NCBI RefSeq assembly: GCF_030272615.1
Contig: NC_081413.1
Span: 444,811,038-444,875,037, forward strand
DNA length: 64,000 nucleotides
From: Cryptomeria japonica
Taxonomy: Eukaryota; Streptophyta; Pinopsida; Cupressales; Cupressaceae
Direction: 5' to 3'
The notes under the pieces were generated by a model. The model was not told the DNA's origin. It was given only the letters and a program-made list of their open reading frames with translations, and did not search any database. The position numbers and the translations under genes were made by a program. This document shows, one piece after another, positions 34,381 through 45,377 of the stretch. Positions within the stretch are counted from its first letter, which is position 1, and every line of letters starts with the position of its first letter.

Positions 34381-35740
34381 TCTTTTTGTGAATTAGACAG
34401 ATCCCTGAGCATCCATCCAACGACACGCAATCAAACATTGTGCTTTAATGAAATCACGCATTAACCGATGAACTCCTTTTACTGAAACCAAACATTCAAA
34501 CTGATCCAAATTGTCATAACAATCGAACGTTACCATCAATATCCTTCATCCTTGGCTAATATCATGGGTCTTATACAGGGTGTGGTATACTCGAAATCAA
34601 ACTATGTCCTGTCTTAGACGGGATACCGCATGTCCTGAAACCAGACAGCATGATCGTCCTATCAGCGCTTTCAACTTTTGACAATGAACATCAAGATGTT
34701 TGTTTGATTTGTTGGAATTTGTGCATCTTATCTCTTTACTGAGTTATCTTTGGCTTCGATCATGTTCCTATGTTGGTCAATGATGTCACTGAGTGATTTA
34801 GAGTGACCGGGATGGATCATGGTCCTTTTTTTTTTATTGTGAGTGTTGCTTGTCTATGTTGTGTCTGTCTTTTGCAAAAAGGGTTGCATTTCAGCTCTGG
34901 CCTTCAATGCCATGATGCTACGCATCCATTTTGCTACATAAACAATAAAGGTTCTCACCTACAAAGTGCATTATTGAAAGCAAGTTTTCTTCATCTTTAA
35001 CTGTCTTCTATCTCATTTCTTACTAACATTTCTTCCGTCAGTCCGGATAGTCAGTTCGGTCTAGTGCTCCGATATCCAAACACATATGCTGCATCCTGCA
35101 TTCATTGGTTAGTACATTTGCATTACATCAAGCATCATATCAAGCATTTTATCCATGTCATATTATCAATGCATCAAAAACACATAAAAATATATCCATA
35201 AATGTTCATACATCAACAGTGCATAAGTCATCCATACATGGAAAATAACATCAGTCATCACACATTGCATCCCATCATATCGATGCATATCATATCATAT
35301 GTCAAAATAATATCGGAGTACAAAATTGGACTATCTGTCCTAGTTATGGCCCGCAGGCTGACTATATAATGTCAAACTACATAATGTCCACTGTCTGTCA
35401 TAAGGAGCATGTGCCTCTATCACTGGGTTCTCCCTCTATCCTCCTCATCCCTACCATGTCTCAAGTCCTGCTAATATATCTCTGTCCATGCTTCTGAGTC
35501 TATGTCGTAGCATGAAGCAGTCTGATCGGTTCTCCCGCGTGATCAACGGATACTGTCGACTCTGCATCACAATTGGGGCACATTTTCTCAGTTTTAGGGT
35601 TTGCTCCTATAGGTTGCATTTCCTCATTTTCTTGTCCACCTCAGGGTTTTTGTCATCCATTCTGACCTATCCTACCCTTATTCCCCCTTTTTGGATCATT
35701 TGCATTTTGTTTTGGACCAAAACTGAGTTCCCAATGCACA

Positions 35741-35895
35741 ACTGCACTTGTGTCAAGGAACCTACGCTTGTGTCATGTAACCTGTGCTTGTGTCATGTAA
35801 CCTGCGCTTGTGTACCCTTACACAAGTGCAGAAGACCTCACACAAGCACAAAAGACCTTACACAAGCGCAGAAGACCCTACACAAGCGCAGAAGT
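35741..35895. repeat. Palindromic minisatellite, four forward and four reverse units
   Basis: Four forward units of CTGCGCTTGTGT type (35742-35815) are followed directly by four units in reverse orientation, ACACAAGCGCAG type (35819-35892). The centre reads CGCTTGTGTACCCTTACACAAG. Transcribed RNA could fold into a long hairpin. The forward core is the one repeated at 28355-28470. Confidence 0.75.
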
Positions 35896-36440
35896 CAGTT
35901 TCTGTATCCCCTATGGGCCCCGCAATGTCCCGCAAGCGATCAAAATTCTTGAAATTGAAAACATGGGTTTTTGAGATCCATACCATTGCTCCCATGTCGT
36001 CCGGTCATCTATAAGTACGTACACATTCTCCGATGTGATTTTCCATTGGAATGTTCATCATCTCTCTGCAAGTGTCATTTTCCAGAGCAACAAATCCTTC
36101 TCTTTGTCTAGTGCAAATGAGCAAATTGTCACTCTCTTGGTCTCATTTATAGATCTTTGTCAGTGCATAGATGGACGTGTGTCCTCTCCATCTTATGTTG
36201 ATCACGGTCTTGTGCACCTTAAATTTCTTGTCCTTCATGTATCTGATCTCCGATTGTTAGTCTGTTCGATCCTATCATTTTTATCGATCAATTGGCCTCG
36301 TTTCTGTATGTTTCCGGCCAATTCCTCGAGGGGGCATGCATATATCATTGTTATTGTGTGGGGCATTTTCATATGTCATTGTCAGCGTCCGGGGCATTTT
36401 CATTATTGTTCTTTGAAACAACGCTTACAATCGCATTGTC

Positions 36441-36456
36441 TTGAAGAGGGGCAAAA
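36441..36456 (+). promoter_or_regulatory. Polypurine tract of element E
   Basis: TTGAAGAGGGGCAAAA directly precedes the 3' LTR. It corresponds to CAAAGAGGGGAAAA of element F and would prime plus-strand synthesis. Confidence 0.8.
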
Positions 36457-37678
36457 TGTAGACACCTAAAAATGGTCAACGCTTGCAGGGTCATACTTTA
36501 ACATTTGCGCATTGCCTCATTTTAGGTTTTTGCATTACATTAACATTTCTCCTATGTCACGCACTTGGTTTTTATCATTTGCAAGTATCGATTCATTCTT
36601 CTATCATCTCACCTTCGAATTTGGTCTTGTCGACAACAACCTTCAGTCATGATTTTGGTCGATCTTTGTCCTTGTCAATCTTGTCATATTGCAATCGATT
36701 CGTCATCGATCCCTGTCCTTTCCAATCATGTCAATCTGGTCAATTTGTCATTAATTTTTGTCAACCAATCTCAATCAAATCATTTATCAACACTGGTCAT
36801 TTATCAATTCAAAATCATGATCGAATCAATATCAACGATCCTTTGTCAAGACCTAATTGTCGTCCTTGTATTTCTAATTCATCTTCCAAGGTTTTATGAT
36901 TTATTCATTTAATCTTGTTTGGCATTTTCCCTCTAGGTTAAATAATTTATTTATTTATCCTAAGTCTTCTTATCACAATTAAATGTTAATTTAATTGGCT
37001 AATTATTCCTCTTTGTGAATTAATTAATAAATGACAAATTATTAATTAATTTACCTAATTTCTAATTTCATTATTTCCTCATTTCCTAATTTCTTAATTT
37101 TCTAATTCTTAATTTCAATTTCCTCCTATTTCTCTCCAAAATTCATGGAAATGACATGTCAATTTGTCATAAATTTGTCATAATTGACAATCAATCAATT
37201 TTGACATAGAAGTTGTCATAATTTGTCATAAATTATCAATCAACAAATTGTGCATAGAAAGTGCATAATTTGTCATATTGATTTGGATCATGTTAATCTT
37301 GTCATCTCTCCAATTCTTCTATAAATTGGATGATCTTCATCAATCAAATCCCTTAATTTGGTAATTGGTAATTGATAATCAGGCTATCAAATCTAAGCTT
37401 CTAGTACTCTTGATCAAGAATCCCGTCTACTTGCTTTCAATTGTGTGTGCACTTGTAGGTGAGATCCACAACTATTTGAAGAGGAAAGAATAACAATGGA
37501 GCCGCATGGAAGGAGTATTCAAATCATCATCCGGTTTGCATAATATTTAGTTTTGTATGCTTCGTTTCCATGTCTCTATTGAATGTGTCTTAGGATAGAT
37601 TCATTGCAATGAATGCACTTGTGATTGATGATTATGTTTATCTTTGTTTTGTGATGATTTCCTATTTCCTATGCTACA
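36457..37678 (+). repeat. 3' LTR of element E
   Basis: It is 1,222 bases, the same length as the 5' copy with no indel. About 18 substitutions by eye, most of them transitions. It ends ATGCTACA followed by the target duplication GGTAA. Confidence 0.95.
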
Positions 37679-37683
37679 GGTAA

Positions 37684-40648
37684 TGATGCACCATGTATGG
37701 TAAAAGGAAAAGGGTCCATCTCTCTAAATGGAAAAAGTAGTGCTGATAATGTGTACTGGGTAGAAGGTCTCAAGCATAACCTTTTGAGTGTTGCCCAACT
37801 GAATGATAAAGGACTCACTCTAGAATTCAAAGATGGAGTGTGCAAAATAAAAGGAAAGAGTGGTGAACTGATGACCACTGGTATGCAGACCAAAGATAAC
37901 TTATTTCAGTTAAATACAAATATCAGTCAATGTCTAATGGCTAAGTTTGATGACAGTTGGATAGGGCATAGGAGACTCTGCCATGTAAATTTTGATAATA
38001 TTGTGAAGGCTAGTAAGATCAAGGCAGTTAGAGGATTGCCTATGCTGAACAAACCAAAGAATAATTTGTGTAGAGAATGTCAACTGGGGAAAATGTCTTC
38101 CTTAACCTTCAAAGTTAAATCTTTCACAACAGATAATTTACTTGATCTTGTGCATACTGATTTGTGTGGCTATGAAAACTAGGAGTATTCAGGGAGATAG
38201 GTAGTTTATGAATCTCATTGATGATTGCTCAAGAATGATGCGGGTCACATTCTTGAAAGATAAGTCTGAAGCTTTTGAAAAGTTTAAAGCCTTCAGAGCA
38301 CTAGTTGAAAAGGAAAGCGGTAAGAGGATTAAATGCCTTAGAATCAACCAAGGAGGTGAGTTCACTTCTAATGAATTCAATAAGTACTGTAAAGAGAGCG
38401 ACATCACGAGGCAACTATCTACCCCCCAGACTCCACAGCAGAATGGCCTAGCAGAAAGGAACAACCAAATTGTAGTTGAAGCTTCCAAAATGATGTTGAT
38501 TCAAGGGAAGGTTGCTCACACTTTTTGGAGAGAAGCGGTGAGCACTGCAGTCTACACTATGAACCAAGTACTCATCAAGAAAGGTAAGGATAAAACTCCT
38601 TATGAGTATTGGACCGGTAAGACTCCAGTAGTAAGCTACTTTAGAGTGTTTGGTAGCAAATGTTATATCAAGAGAAGTGACTACCAGAGCAAGTTTGATG
38701 GAAAATGTGATGAGGGAATATTCCTAATGTATTCCACCAAGAGAAAAGCTCTCAAGTGTTTTAACAATAGGACTTAGAGAATTGTTGAAAGTATCAATGT
38801 TAGAACTGATGAAACCTCTGAGAAACTTGAGGAAACTAGCAACGAGTGAGCAGTAGATGAACTAGATGTAACCTTCTAGGAACCGGCTGCAAAACAACCA
38901 AGTACAAGTAACAGTGCTCCTACATCAGTAGATGCTGATGAATATGAGGATGAAGAGGAAAAGAAAGAGGAATCAGTTAAGATCATTCCTATGTATGTAA
39001 AGCTGCATCATGATCCAAAGCAGATCATAGGGGATAAGGATGCAAGAATACTTACAAGAAGAAAGGTCAGAGAGAATTCTTGCATGATTTCTAAATTTGA
39101 GCCCAAAACATTTAAAGAGGCACACAAAGATGAAGACTAGATTAAGGCTATGGAAGATGAACTTGACTAGATAGAAAATAATGGTATGTGATCTTTGGTA
39201 CCCAGACCTGAGCACAAAAATGTTATTGGCACCAAATGGGTTTTTAGAAACAAGCTAAATGAAGATGACACAATGGTAAGAAACAAAGCAAGATTGGTAT
39301 GTAAGAGATATGCTCAAGAAGAAGGAGAAGAATATGGAGAAACCTTTTCTTTAGTAGCTAGATTGGAAGGAGTTTGAATGCTACTTGCATATGCAACCTT
39401 CAAGGGATTCAAAGTGTATCAGATGGATGTGAAATCTGCATTCCTGAATGGAATACTTGAAGAGGAAGTGTATATAGAGCAACCAAGTGGGTTTACCCTA
39501 TCAGAAGATAGTGATATGGTGTGTAGGCTACATAAAGCCTTGTATGGATTGAAGCAAGAACCTAGAGCATGGTATGAACATTTACACTCCCATCTTGTGA
39601 AGATTGGATTTGAAAGAACAAGTGAAGATAGCAATATCTATCTGAAGACAGAAGGAGATCAGATTCTGATCTGTGAAGTGTTTGTTGATGACAAAATTTT
39701 TGGTGGAGATGACAAGATGAGCCATGCGTTTGCAGATGAAATGAAGAAGGAATTCAAGATGTCACTAATCGAAGAGATTAAGTTCTTCATTGGACTACAA
39801 ATTCAACAAATGAAAGATGGTATCTTTATCACTCAGTCCAAGTATGTCAAAGAGGTGTTGAAGACCTTTGGCATGGAAGACAACAAACCAGTTGCAAATT
39901 GTCAAAAGAAGATGACTCAACATTGGTGAATGAGAAGGAATACCACTCAATGATTGGTAAGTTGCACTATGTAGTACACATCAGACTGGACATTGCACAT
40001 GTAGTGGGCATTGCTGCATGTTTTCAGAAAAGTCCAAGAGAATCCCACTTGGTAGTAGTCAAGCGGATTCTTAGATATCTGAAGGGAACTATAGATTATG
40101 GATTGTGGTATCCATACAATAATGATTTCAATATCAAAGTGTTTACTGATGCTGATTGGGCTGGTAATGTGGACGACCAGGAGAGCACAACCGATGGTGC
40201 ATTCTTTCTCTTTGGTAGACTAGTCTCATGGATGAGCAAGAAGAAGAGTTGTATCTCTCAGTCCACAATAGAAGAAGAATATGTAGCAACATTTATGAAC
40301 TACACTCAGAAAATTTGGATGAAGCATGTATTAAGTGGTTTCAAAGTCCCTGTATCTGAACTGGTGAGTATATTTTGTGATAACACAAGTGCAATTAATA
40401 TTTCCAAGAATCCGGTATTGCATGCTAGAACCAAGCACTTCGAGCTCAAGTATCATTTCTTGAGGGAGAAAGTTCAGAACAAAGAGGTTGTATTGGAACA
40501 TGTTTCCAGTAAAGAGCAGTTAGCAAATATATTCACCAAGCCTCTACCAAATCCTACATTTGCCTACTTAAGAGGTAAACTAAAGGTAGGTGCTCCACAT
40601 CAGTCAGGTATTGCATTGCCATATCATTTTTTTGGATTGATGTATTGA
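37684..40648 (+). pseudogene. Element D protease-integrase-RT-RNase H, broken
   Basis: Pol resumes in frame after E with NDAPCMVKGKGS. Integrase shows GHRRLCHVNFD and CRECQLGK. A frameshift near 38170 and a stop then follow, and the core has LIDDCSRMM, LRINQGGEF and NGLAERNN. The second catalytic Asp of the usual LRSDxGGEF is Asn. Reverse transcriptase has VYQMDVKSAFLNG, ALYGLKQEPRAWY and VFVDDKIFGG, with a stop at 39375 where related copies have Arg. A deletion with frameshift near 39895 removes the PMTT-like block. RNase H (39899-40648) shows TDADWAGNVDDQES, CDNTSAINISKN and ANIFTKPLP. Dead enzyme set of a copia element. Confidence 0.92.
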
Positions 40649-40833
40649 AAGATGCTACTCCTCAGGGGGAGCATCATAGTAGATCATGGATGTTTATGCC
40701 TCCACTTTGGCATTGTTGTCAAAGGGGGAGAAGATGTGAAGCAGAGAAGATATCTATAGTATTGAAGACAAATCTTATGGAAGAAGATGTAGAGATATCC
40801 TTGTGTATTGCCATCAATGCCAAAGGGGGAGAT
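40649..40833 (+). promoter_or_regulatory. 3' noncoding region and polypurine tract of D
   Basis: A first purine tract, AAAGGGGGAG, lies at 40721-40730; the true tract AAAGGGGGAGAT is at 40822-40833 next to the LTR. TTTGGCATTG (40706-40715) and CAATGCCAAA (40815-40824) are inverted repeats. TTGCCATCAATG (40808-40819) can instead pair with CATTGATGTCAA in the LTR (40882-40893). Confidence 0.75.
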
Positions 40834-42318
40834 TGTTGGCATATGTGCAGAGTTTGATATCATGATGGGATTGTATGTTGTCATTGATGTCAATATGTTG
40901 AAGTATGAACCGGTATATTGAAGTAAGCAAGCTGGCAAGTGAACTGGTATGATGGTATGAACTGGTATATACAAAAAGTAAACCGGTATGTTGGAGTGTG
41001 AACCAATATATGCAAATGTGTACCGGTATATGCAAAGTTTGTATCAGGGTTTCATTTGATATGACTACCGGTTGGTAGTCTCAGCTTCAGGGTTTCTCGT
41101 TGATGCATTCCAAGTCTATGTGATTTGATCGACGACATCATGTGATAAGTTAGCATTGAAATGAAGATTAGATCACGTTGCCATGTTAGCCTTGTGTGTG
41201 TGAAGAATCTCCTTGAGGATCTTGCATGAAGAAGATTGATTCTATCTACCTTGGGAATGTGCAAAATCTTAGTAAACAGTGGAGACCGTGTGATGGGTTA
41301 TTAGCTTCCAGAAGTGGCAAAGAATGGGTGATGGAGAACGTCTTGAGATTTGTTCAAGATTGTTTTACCCTATGTAATGTGTTTAAATGGCTAGGATTGG
41401 ACCAGTTGTATTGTTAACCTAAATGCTTAGGGTTTTAGGTTTTGGCCACTGACCTAATTGTTGTCTATAAGGCTGATGATATTTTTCATTTGAAGTTGTT
41501 GGCAAATGAGTGTATGTGAAGTGATTCTTGCCAAACCGGAGAAGTGAGTAGAGATTTGTAGAGTGTAATTGCAGATGTAAAGGAACTAAAGTGTATCTGC
41601 CTTGGCATTGAGTGCTGTTATCAGATTAGTGTATTACTTGTTGACTTCTAACCATCTCAGCAATTGGAAAATCCCTTTACCGGGTAGCTTTAACAGGCTT
41701 TTTGTAAATCCTTTAACAGGGTGACTCAAAATCATCAAGTTCTTCAAATCCTCTTACAAGGTAACCTTTAACAAGGTTTTAATCTCTAACTGGGTATTTA
41801 GCCATCCCTTAACCAGGTGATCCCTAGCAGGATCGGTTCCTAGCAGAACTAGTTGTAAAGTCTTTAACCAGACTAGGCTCCTAATAGAGCGAATTTCAGA
41901 AGAGTTCAAGAATAACCTGTGGGTATTCATCCCCACCATGGTTTTTCCCAGTTGTGTTTCAATGTGAAAAATCAGTGTGTTATGTGTGATGCTTTTTCAT
42001 GTGATGTTTTAGTGTTTTCTGTTAAGCAGTAATGCAAGTTGATCCAATGGTCATTGTATTTTTGATGTATTACTTGCTTAAGCATATGGGTGAAGTTGAG
42101 ATGAGATAATAGGTTTTGAGAAGATCTAGATGTTACTAGTTTATGTCTTTTACAGTCATACTATGTTTTATCGGCTGTGCCTTGATTTAGTTTGGTGATA
42201 TTGTTTACCAGTTAGTGCGGTCTTTGCAGTGTAAGTTGTTGAAGAAGTTTTTGTCCATACTGATTCACCCCCCCTCTCAGTATTTGTTGGGTATTTACTA
42301 ATTCATCATTATTCATCA
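40834..42318 (+). repeat. 3' LTR of element D
   Basis: It is 1,485 bases, starting TGTTGGCATATGTGCAG and ending TTATTCATCA, followed by GATAT. Bases 40908-41045 hold a run of AACCGGTATATG-like units; the 5' LTR lacks about one unit of it. Confidence 0.93.
40908..41045 (+). repeat. CCGGTATATG-type minisatellite in D LTR
   Basis: About seven units of roughly 15-25 bases contain (A/T)ACCGGTATATG or a decayed form (ACTGGTATATAC, ACCAATATATGC). The matching array in the 5' LTR (about 24413-24530) is about 20 bases shorter. The decayed forms are mostly CG to TG or CA changes. Confidence 0.65.
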
Positions 42319-42948
42319 GATATGTCATCTATGTCATTATATTGGTCTAGTGGTATATTTATGTATCATCTGATATAATTTTGTAATTAAGGGTTGAGAG
42401 TTTGGCTGACCTTGTAGTCAAGGTTGATGATTTGTATAAATAGGTTGTATAGTCATGTAATTTGGGTTAAAATGTGGTGTCTGCATTATCAGAGTGGTGT
42501 ATATGGGCATAAATGAATTCATCCTTTGGTATAGTGTATTGAGAAGAGATTATTCCAAGGAAGACAATTGAGCTTAACTAGAACTATCATCAGGCATTGG
42601 TAGATGTTATATTTGTAGTTCATGTAATCCAAATTGTAATCTAAATCTTATTAGAAGGTAGTGAACCTTCCTTGAGGGTTGGAGCCTTCTGGGTCATCTT
42701 ATTTTGAGCAGTCAGCTCTAGACAATGTGCCTAAATGCACGTGCTTTCCCCATTGTAATAGAAGCCTATGTGTTCAAGAAGGAGAGTCCTAGACTTGATG
42801 GAAGCAATTATACTATTTGGATGGACTAGATGGAAGTTTGTTTGAAATGTCTTGGAGATGAGCATTGGAAGATCACAAAGAATGTCTACAATGTTCCTCA
42901 GAATAGATTGGTTACTACTGGTGAGATCAAGGATATTGAACACAACAT
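42319..42948 (+). mobile_element. Element G, right part: LTR remainder and gag start
   Basis: It begins with D's target duplication and continues G's LTR, with a clear TATA box (TATAAATAG, 42435-42443). At about 42763 the LTR runs without PBS directly into a Gag N-terminus in the plus frame: ESPRLDGSNYTIWMD, then CLKCLGDEHWKITKNVYN. A deletion has therefore removed the LTR end, primer site and gag start. At 42949 element H interrupts it. The rest of G must lie right of H, outside the window. Confidence 0.7.
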
Positions 42949-45319
42949 TGTTGGAAATATGATGAAACTGATTGTGTTGCATTGATGTTTTATCATTGAT
43001 GTCAACACTAGCTATTATCGTTGTTTACTGGCTTCCGGTAGAAGGATTGGACTGGGTAGATTATCAGTTGATTGTCATTGGTATCATATGGATTCAATGG
43101 AATAAGTTTGTATGAATAGTTCATATGCTTCTGAAGTATGTTTCAGTCAGTTGGTATTGACTTGATGATTGGATGCTATCTTATGTTCTAGTAAGCCTCC
43201 TTTATAGGTCCGATAAGGGTTTCACCAGCCTAGCTTTATTGAAGATCTTTGATGTAATGCATAAGTGGTGTTGGTGCAGCTTCTAGAAGGGATTCAGGAT
43301 GTTGATGGTAATTGTGTTCGTGCCTCGACCGATTGGTGTCATTTCTTTGGCATGTGTGGATCTAATTTAGGTTCGGTTCTATCTAGGTTATGGATCGGTT
43401 TGATGTAACATGTTGGTGGATCCTCTGGTACACTTTTGGGATGTTTTATTGATTGGATGATGTTTGTTTGGCCTTAGGCCTTCATGTTTTATGATTTTAT
43501 TTTAGGATTATGTAATGTATCTGTGTATGGTTAAAAGTGGATAATTGAAACAATAATATTGTAAGACTAAACGAATTGACCACAAAACCCTAGCCTAACA
43601 ACAACAAAGATCCACCATAACATATGAAGATCACCTAAGACAGTGCAAATCAATAGAATCAAAAAGATTATACCATCATGTGTCCGCTAGGGTTTGAATC
43701 TTCATTCTTCCTATCTCCATTGATCTTTCTTGATATATTTGCTCTCAGCGTTTATGTGTGCACAAGAGCTCAACAAAGAACATAAATGTGGTTGATAGCT
43801 TGATCACAAAAAGGCTTGATTGCATAAGATTAATTATAATGCTTGGGAGGATTAGAATGTGTAGGAGGATTGAAAATAAAAGAAGCATCCTCTTATATAG
43901 AATACACTATAAGAAATGGAGGGATAAGATTAAGAGGTGTAAAGATAAATGGCTGCCTAGGATTAAAGGTAGGTAGAAGAAATAAGAAAATAATAAAGGG
44001 GGTAGGTAGTGTAGGGAATAAGAGATGAATGACATGTGTCATAGGTAAAAAAGGCTTATGAATTAATTAAACAAATAAATATTTATTTAATTAATAGAAG
44101 AAGTGGGATCAATTAAATAAATAAAAGTATTTATTTAATTTAGGAAAAGGACAATTTAAATAAATAACTATATTTATTTAAATGACGAAAAAGGCTAGAA
44201 GAGGATAAATGAATTAATTAAATAAATAAAGATTTATTTAATTAATAGAAGAATTAGGATAAAATAATTAAATAAATAAAAAAATTATCGGATGTTTTTG
44301 TCTTATGGGATTTGGCACATTGCTTTGGAAAATTTTGTCTTCTTCCATTGATAGCAGCTATGGAGTCTACATTTGAAAATTATCCGGTGGGTTTTTTTGG
44401 CAAATTGTCATATGGGCTCTATGCAAAACTGATATTATATGTGTTGTGACCGCATTTTGTATGTGATTTTGGGCGGGGTGTATAAACTGATCCGTTAGAT
44501 ACTATAGGTTTATTTTATGAGTTGTGACCGAAGGTTTTCTTCCAGGGTTCTTTCCTCCAGTATGCTCTTTGAATCCTATGTAAAATATTAAAAATATTAA
44601 TAAAAAAGTTTAGTGGAATAATCCACTTTTATTGAAAAAAAATAAAATTAATTAAAAATATTTATTTAATTATATAAGACAATTTTAGGTGTCTACAGAA
44701 TCTATTGAATTATCATTTGGGTGGCCAACCTAATTGGTTAGGTCTCGGGTTCGTATAAATATATGTAAGATCTCATTGTAGATCATGGGCAAGGAGCGAA
44801 TAATGTAATAATAATTTGTACAGAGGATTTGGTTGATCATAGGTGATCGAGTTGGGTTTATATAAGAGGTTTTAGACCTCTGCTATTGAGCTTAACCAAA
44901 ACTGTAATCTGGCATGTTTGATGCTATCACAGACAGTTCTTCTTTCTGGATTGTTGTCCAAATATTTTGAGGTGGTTGACCTCTCTATAGTTAGTGAGAC
45001 TCCATTGTGATGAGCAGTGCCCTCTAGGCAGTGTGCCTTCCTACATTTGCAGGCCCCTATTGTAATCATATACTTTTTGCAGAAGTATCATCTGACTGTG
45101 GGTAGGATTTCCCACCATAGTTTTTCCCTTTACCGAGTTTTCCACGTATAAATCATGATCTTATGTGTTATGGTTGCATGGTATTGATTCTTTGGTTTTC
45201 AATTATGCTTTAATGCTTTAACAATTATTCTGGTAAAAGGTTTTAAGTGCTTTAATTCACATAATCTTTTAACAACTGATTCATCCCTCGTTGTCAGTTG
45301 TTCATTGGTTATCCTAACA
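42949..45319 (+). repeat. 5' LTR of element H, interrupted by J
   Basis: The left part is about 42949-43521 and the right part 44698-45319, ending TTATCCTAACA. A TATA box, TATAAATATA (44754-44763), is followed 5 bases later by the inverted repeat GATCT-CATTGT-AGATC (44769-44784). TTTTCCCTTTACCGAGTTTTC and the CACGTATAAATC block are conserved with the other copia LTRs. Confidence 0.8.
43522..44697 (-). repeat. Element J: solo gypsy-type LTR
   Basis: Its minus strand starts TGTAGACACCTAAAATTG at 44697, the same start as E and F LTRs, and has the same A/T-rich ATTTATTTAATTAA character (44040-44280). The left end is uncertain. Placing it at 43522 gives flanking pentamers GTATC (43517-43521) and GAATC (44698-44702), one mismatch. 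No internal region is present, so it is a solo LTR or a terminal fragment. Confidence 0.65.
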
Positions 45320-45321
45320 AT

Positions 45322-45334
45322 TGGTATCAGAGCC
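45322..45334 (+). promoter_or_regulatory. Primer-binding site of element H
   Basis: TGGTATCAGAGCC lies two bases after the LTR end. It is the initiator-Met type, identical to the site of A. Confidence 0.9.
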
Positions 45335-45377
45335 TGGTCCTCTTTTTGTAGAAGCTTATCCACTTGAGAAAGATCCT

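Larger units (their letters stand above)
33159..36440 (+). other. 3' noncoding region of element E
   Basis: No supported gene. It contains A-rich runs at 33329-33390, a 24-base direct repeat at 33401-33424 and 33441-33464 (core GAAAACCTGGCAAACAGGCG), and an A-rich array with recurring AAAATGTCCTGAAAAA at about 34130-34350. It also contains the palindromic minisatellite at 35741-35895. CAxxTGGGGGCA-type purine-rich blocks occur near 33500 and 34100. Confidence 0.55.
27008..37678 (+). mobile_element. Element E: young pol-less LTR retroelement with a large Q/P/S-rich ORF
   Basis: LTRs 27008-28229 and 36457-37678 are both exactly 1,222 bases and differ at about 18 positions by eye. The target duplication is exact: GGTAA at 27003-27007 and 37679-37683. 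It has a primer site at 28235-28252 and a polypurine tract at 36441-36456. The 8.2-kb interior has one large ORF (30302-32671, continuing in pieces to 33158) but no protease, integrase, RT or RNase H that I can see. It shares its LTR start, primer site and purine tract with Ty3/gypsy element F, so it is probably a non-autonomous element served by an F-like partner. Confidence 0.93.
24339..42318 (+). mobile_element. Element D: Ty1/copia retrotransposon hosting element E
   Basis: It is flanked by an exact 5-base target duplication, GATAT at 24334-24338 and 42319-42323. LTRs are 24339-25803 and 40834-42318. The gag-protease start (25875-27007) and the rest of pol (37684-40648) are separated by the 10.7-kb element E. 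Without E the element is about 7.3 kb. The two LTRs differ clearly, including an indel of about 20 bases near 41010, so D is older than E, as the nesting requires. Confidence 0.95.

Noticed and set aside
43758-44028. Overlapping plus-strand open frames of 60-72 codons
   Set aside because: They lie inside solo LTR J in A/T-rich noncoding sequence with no recognisable motif.
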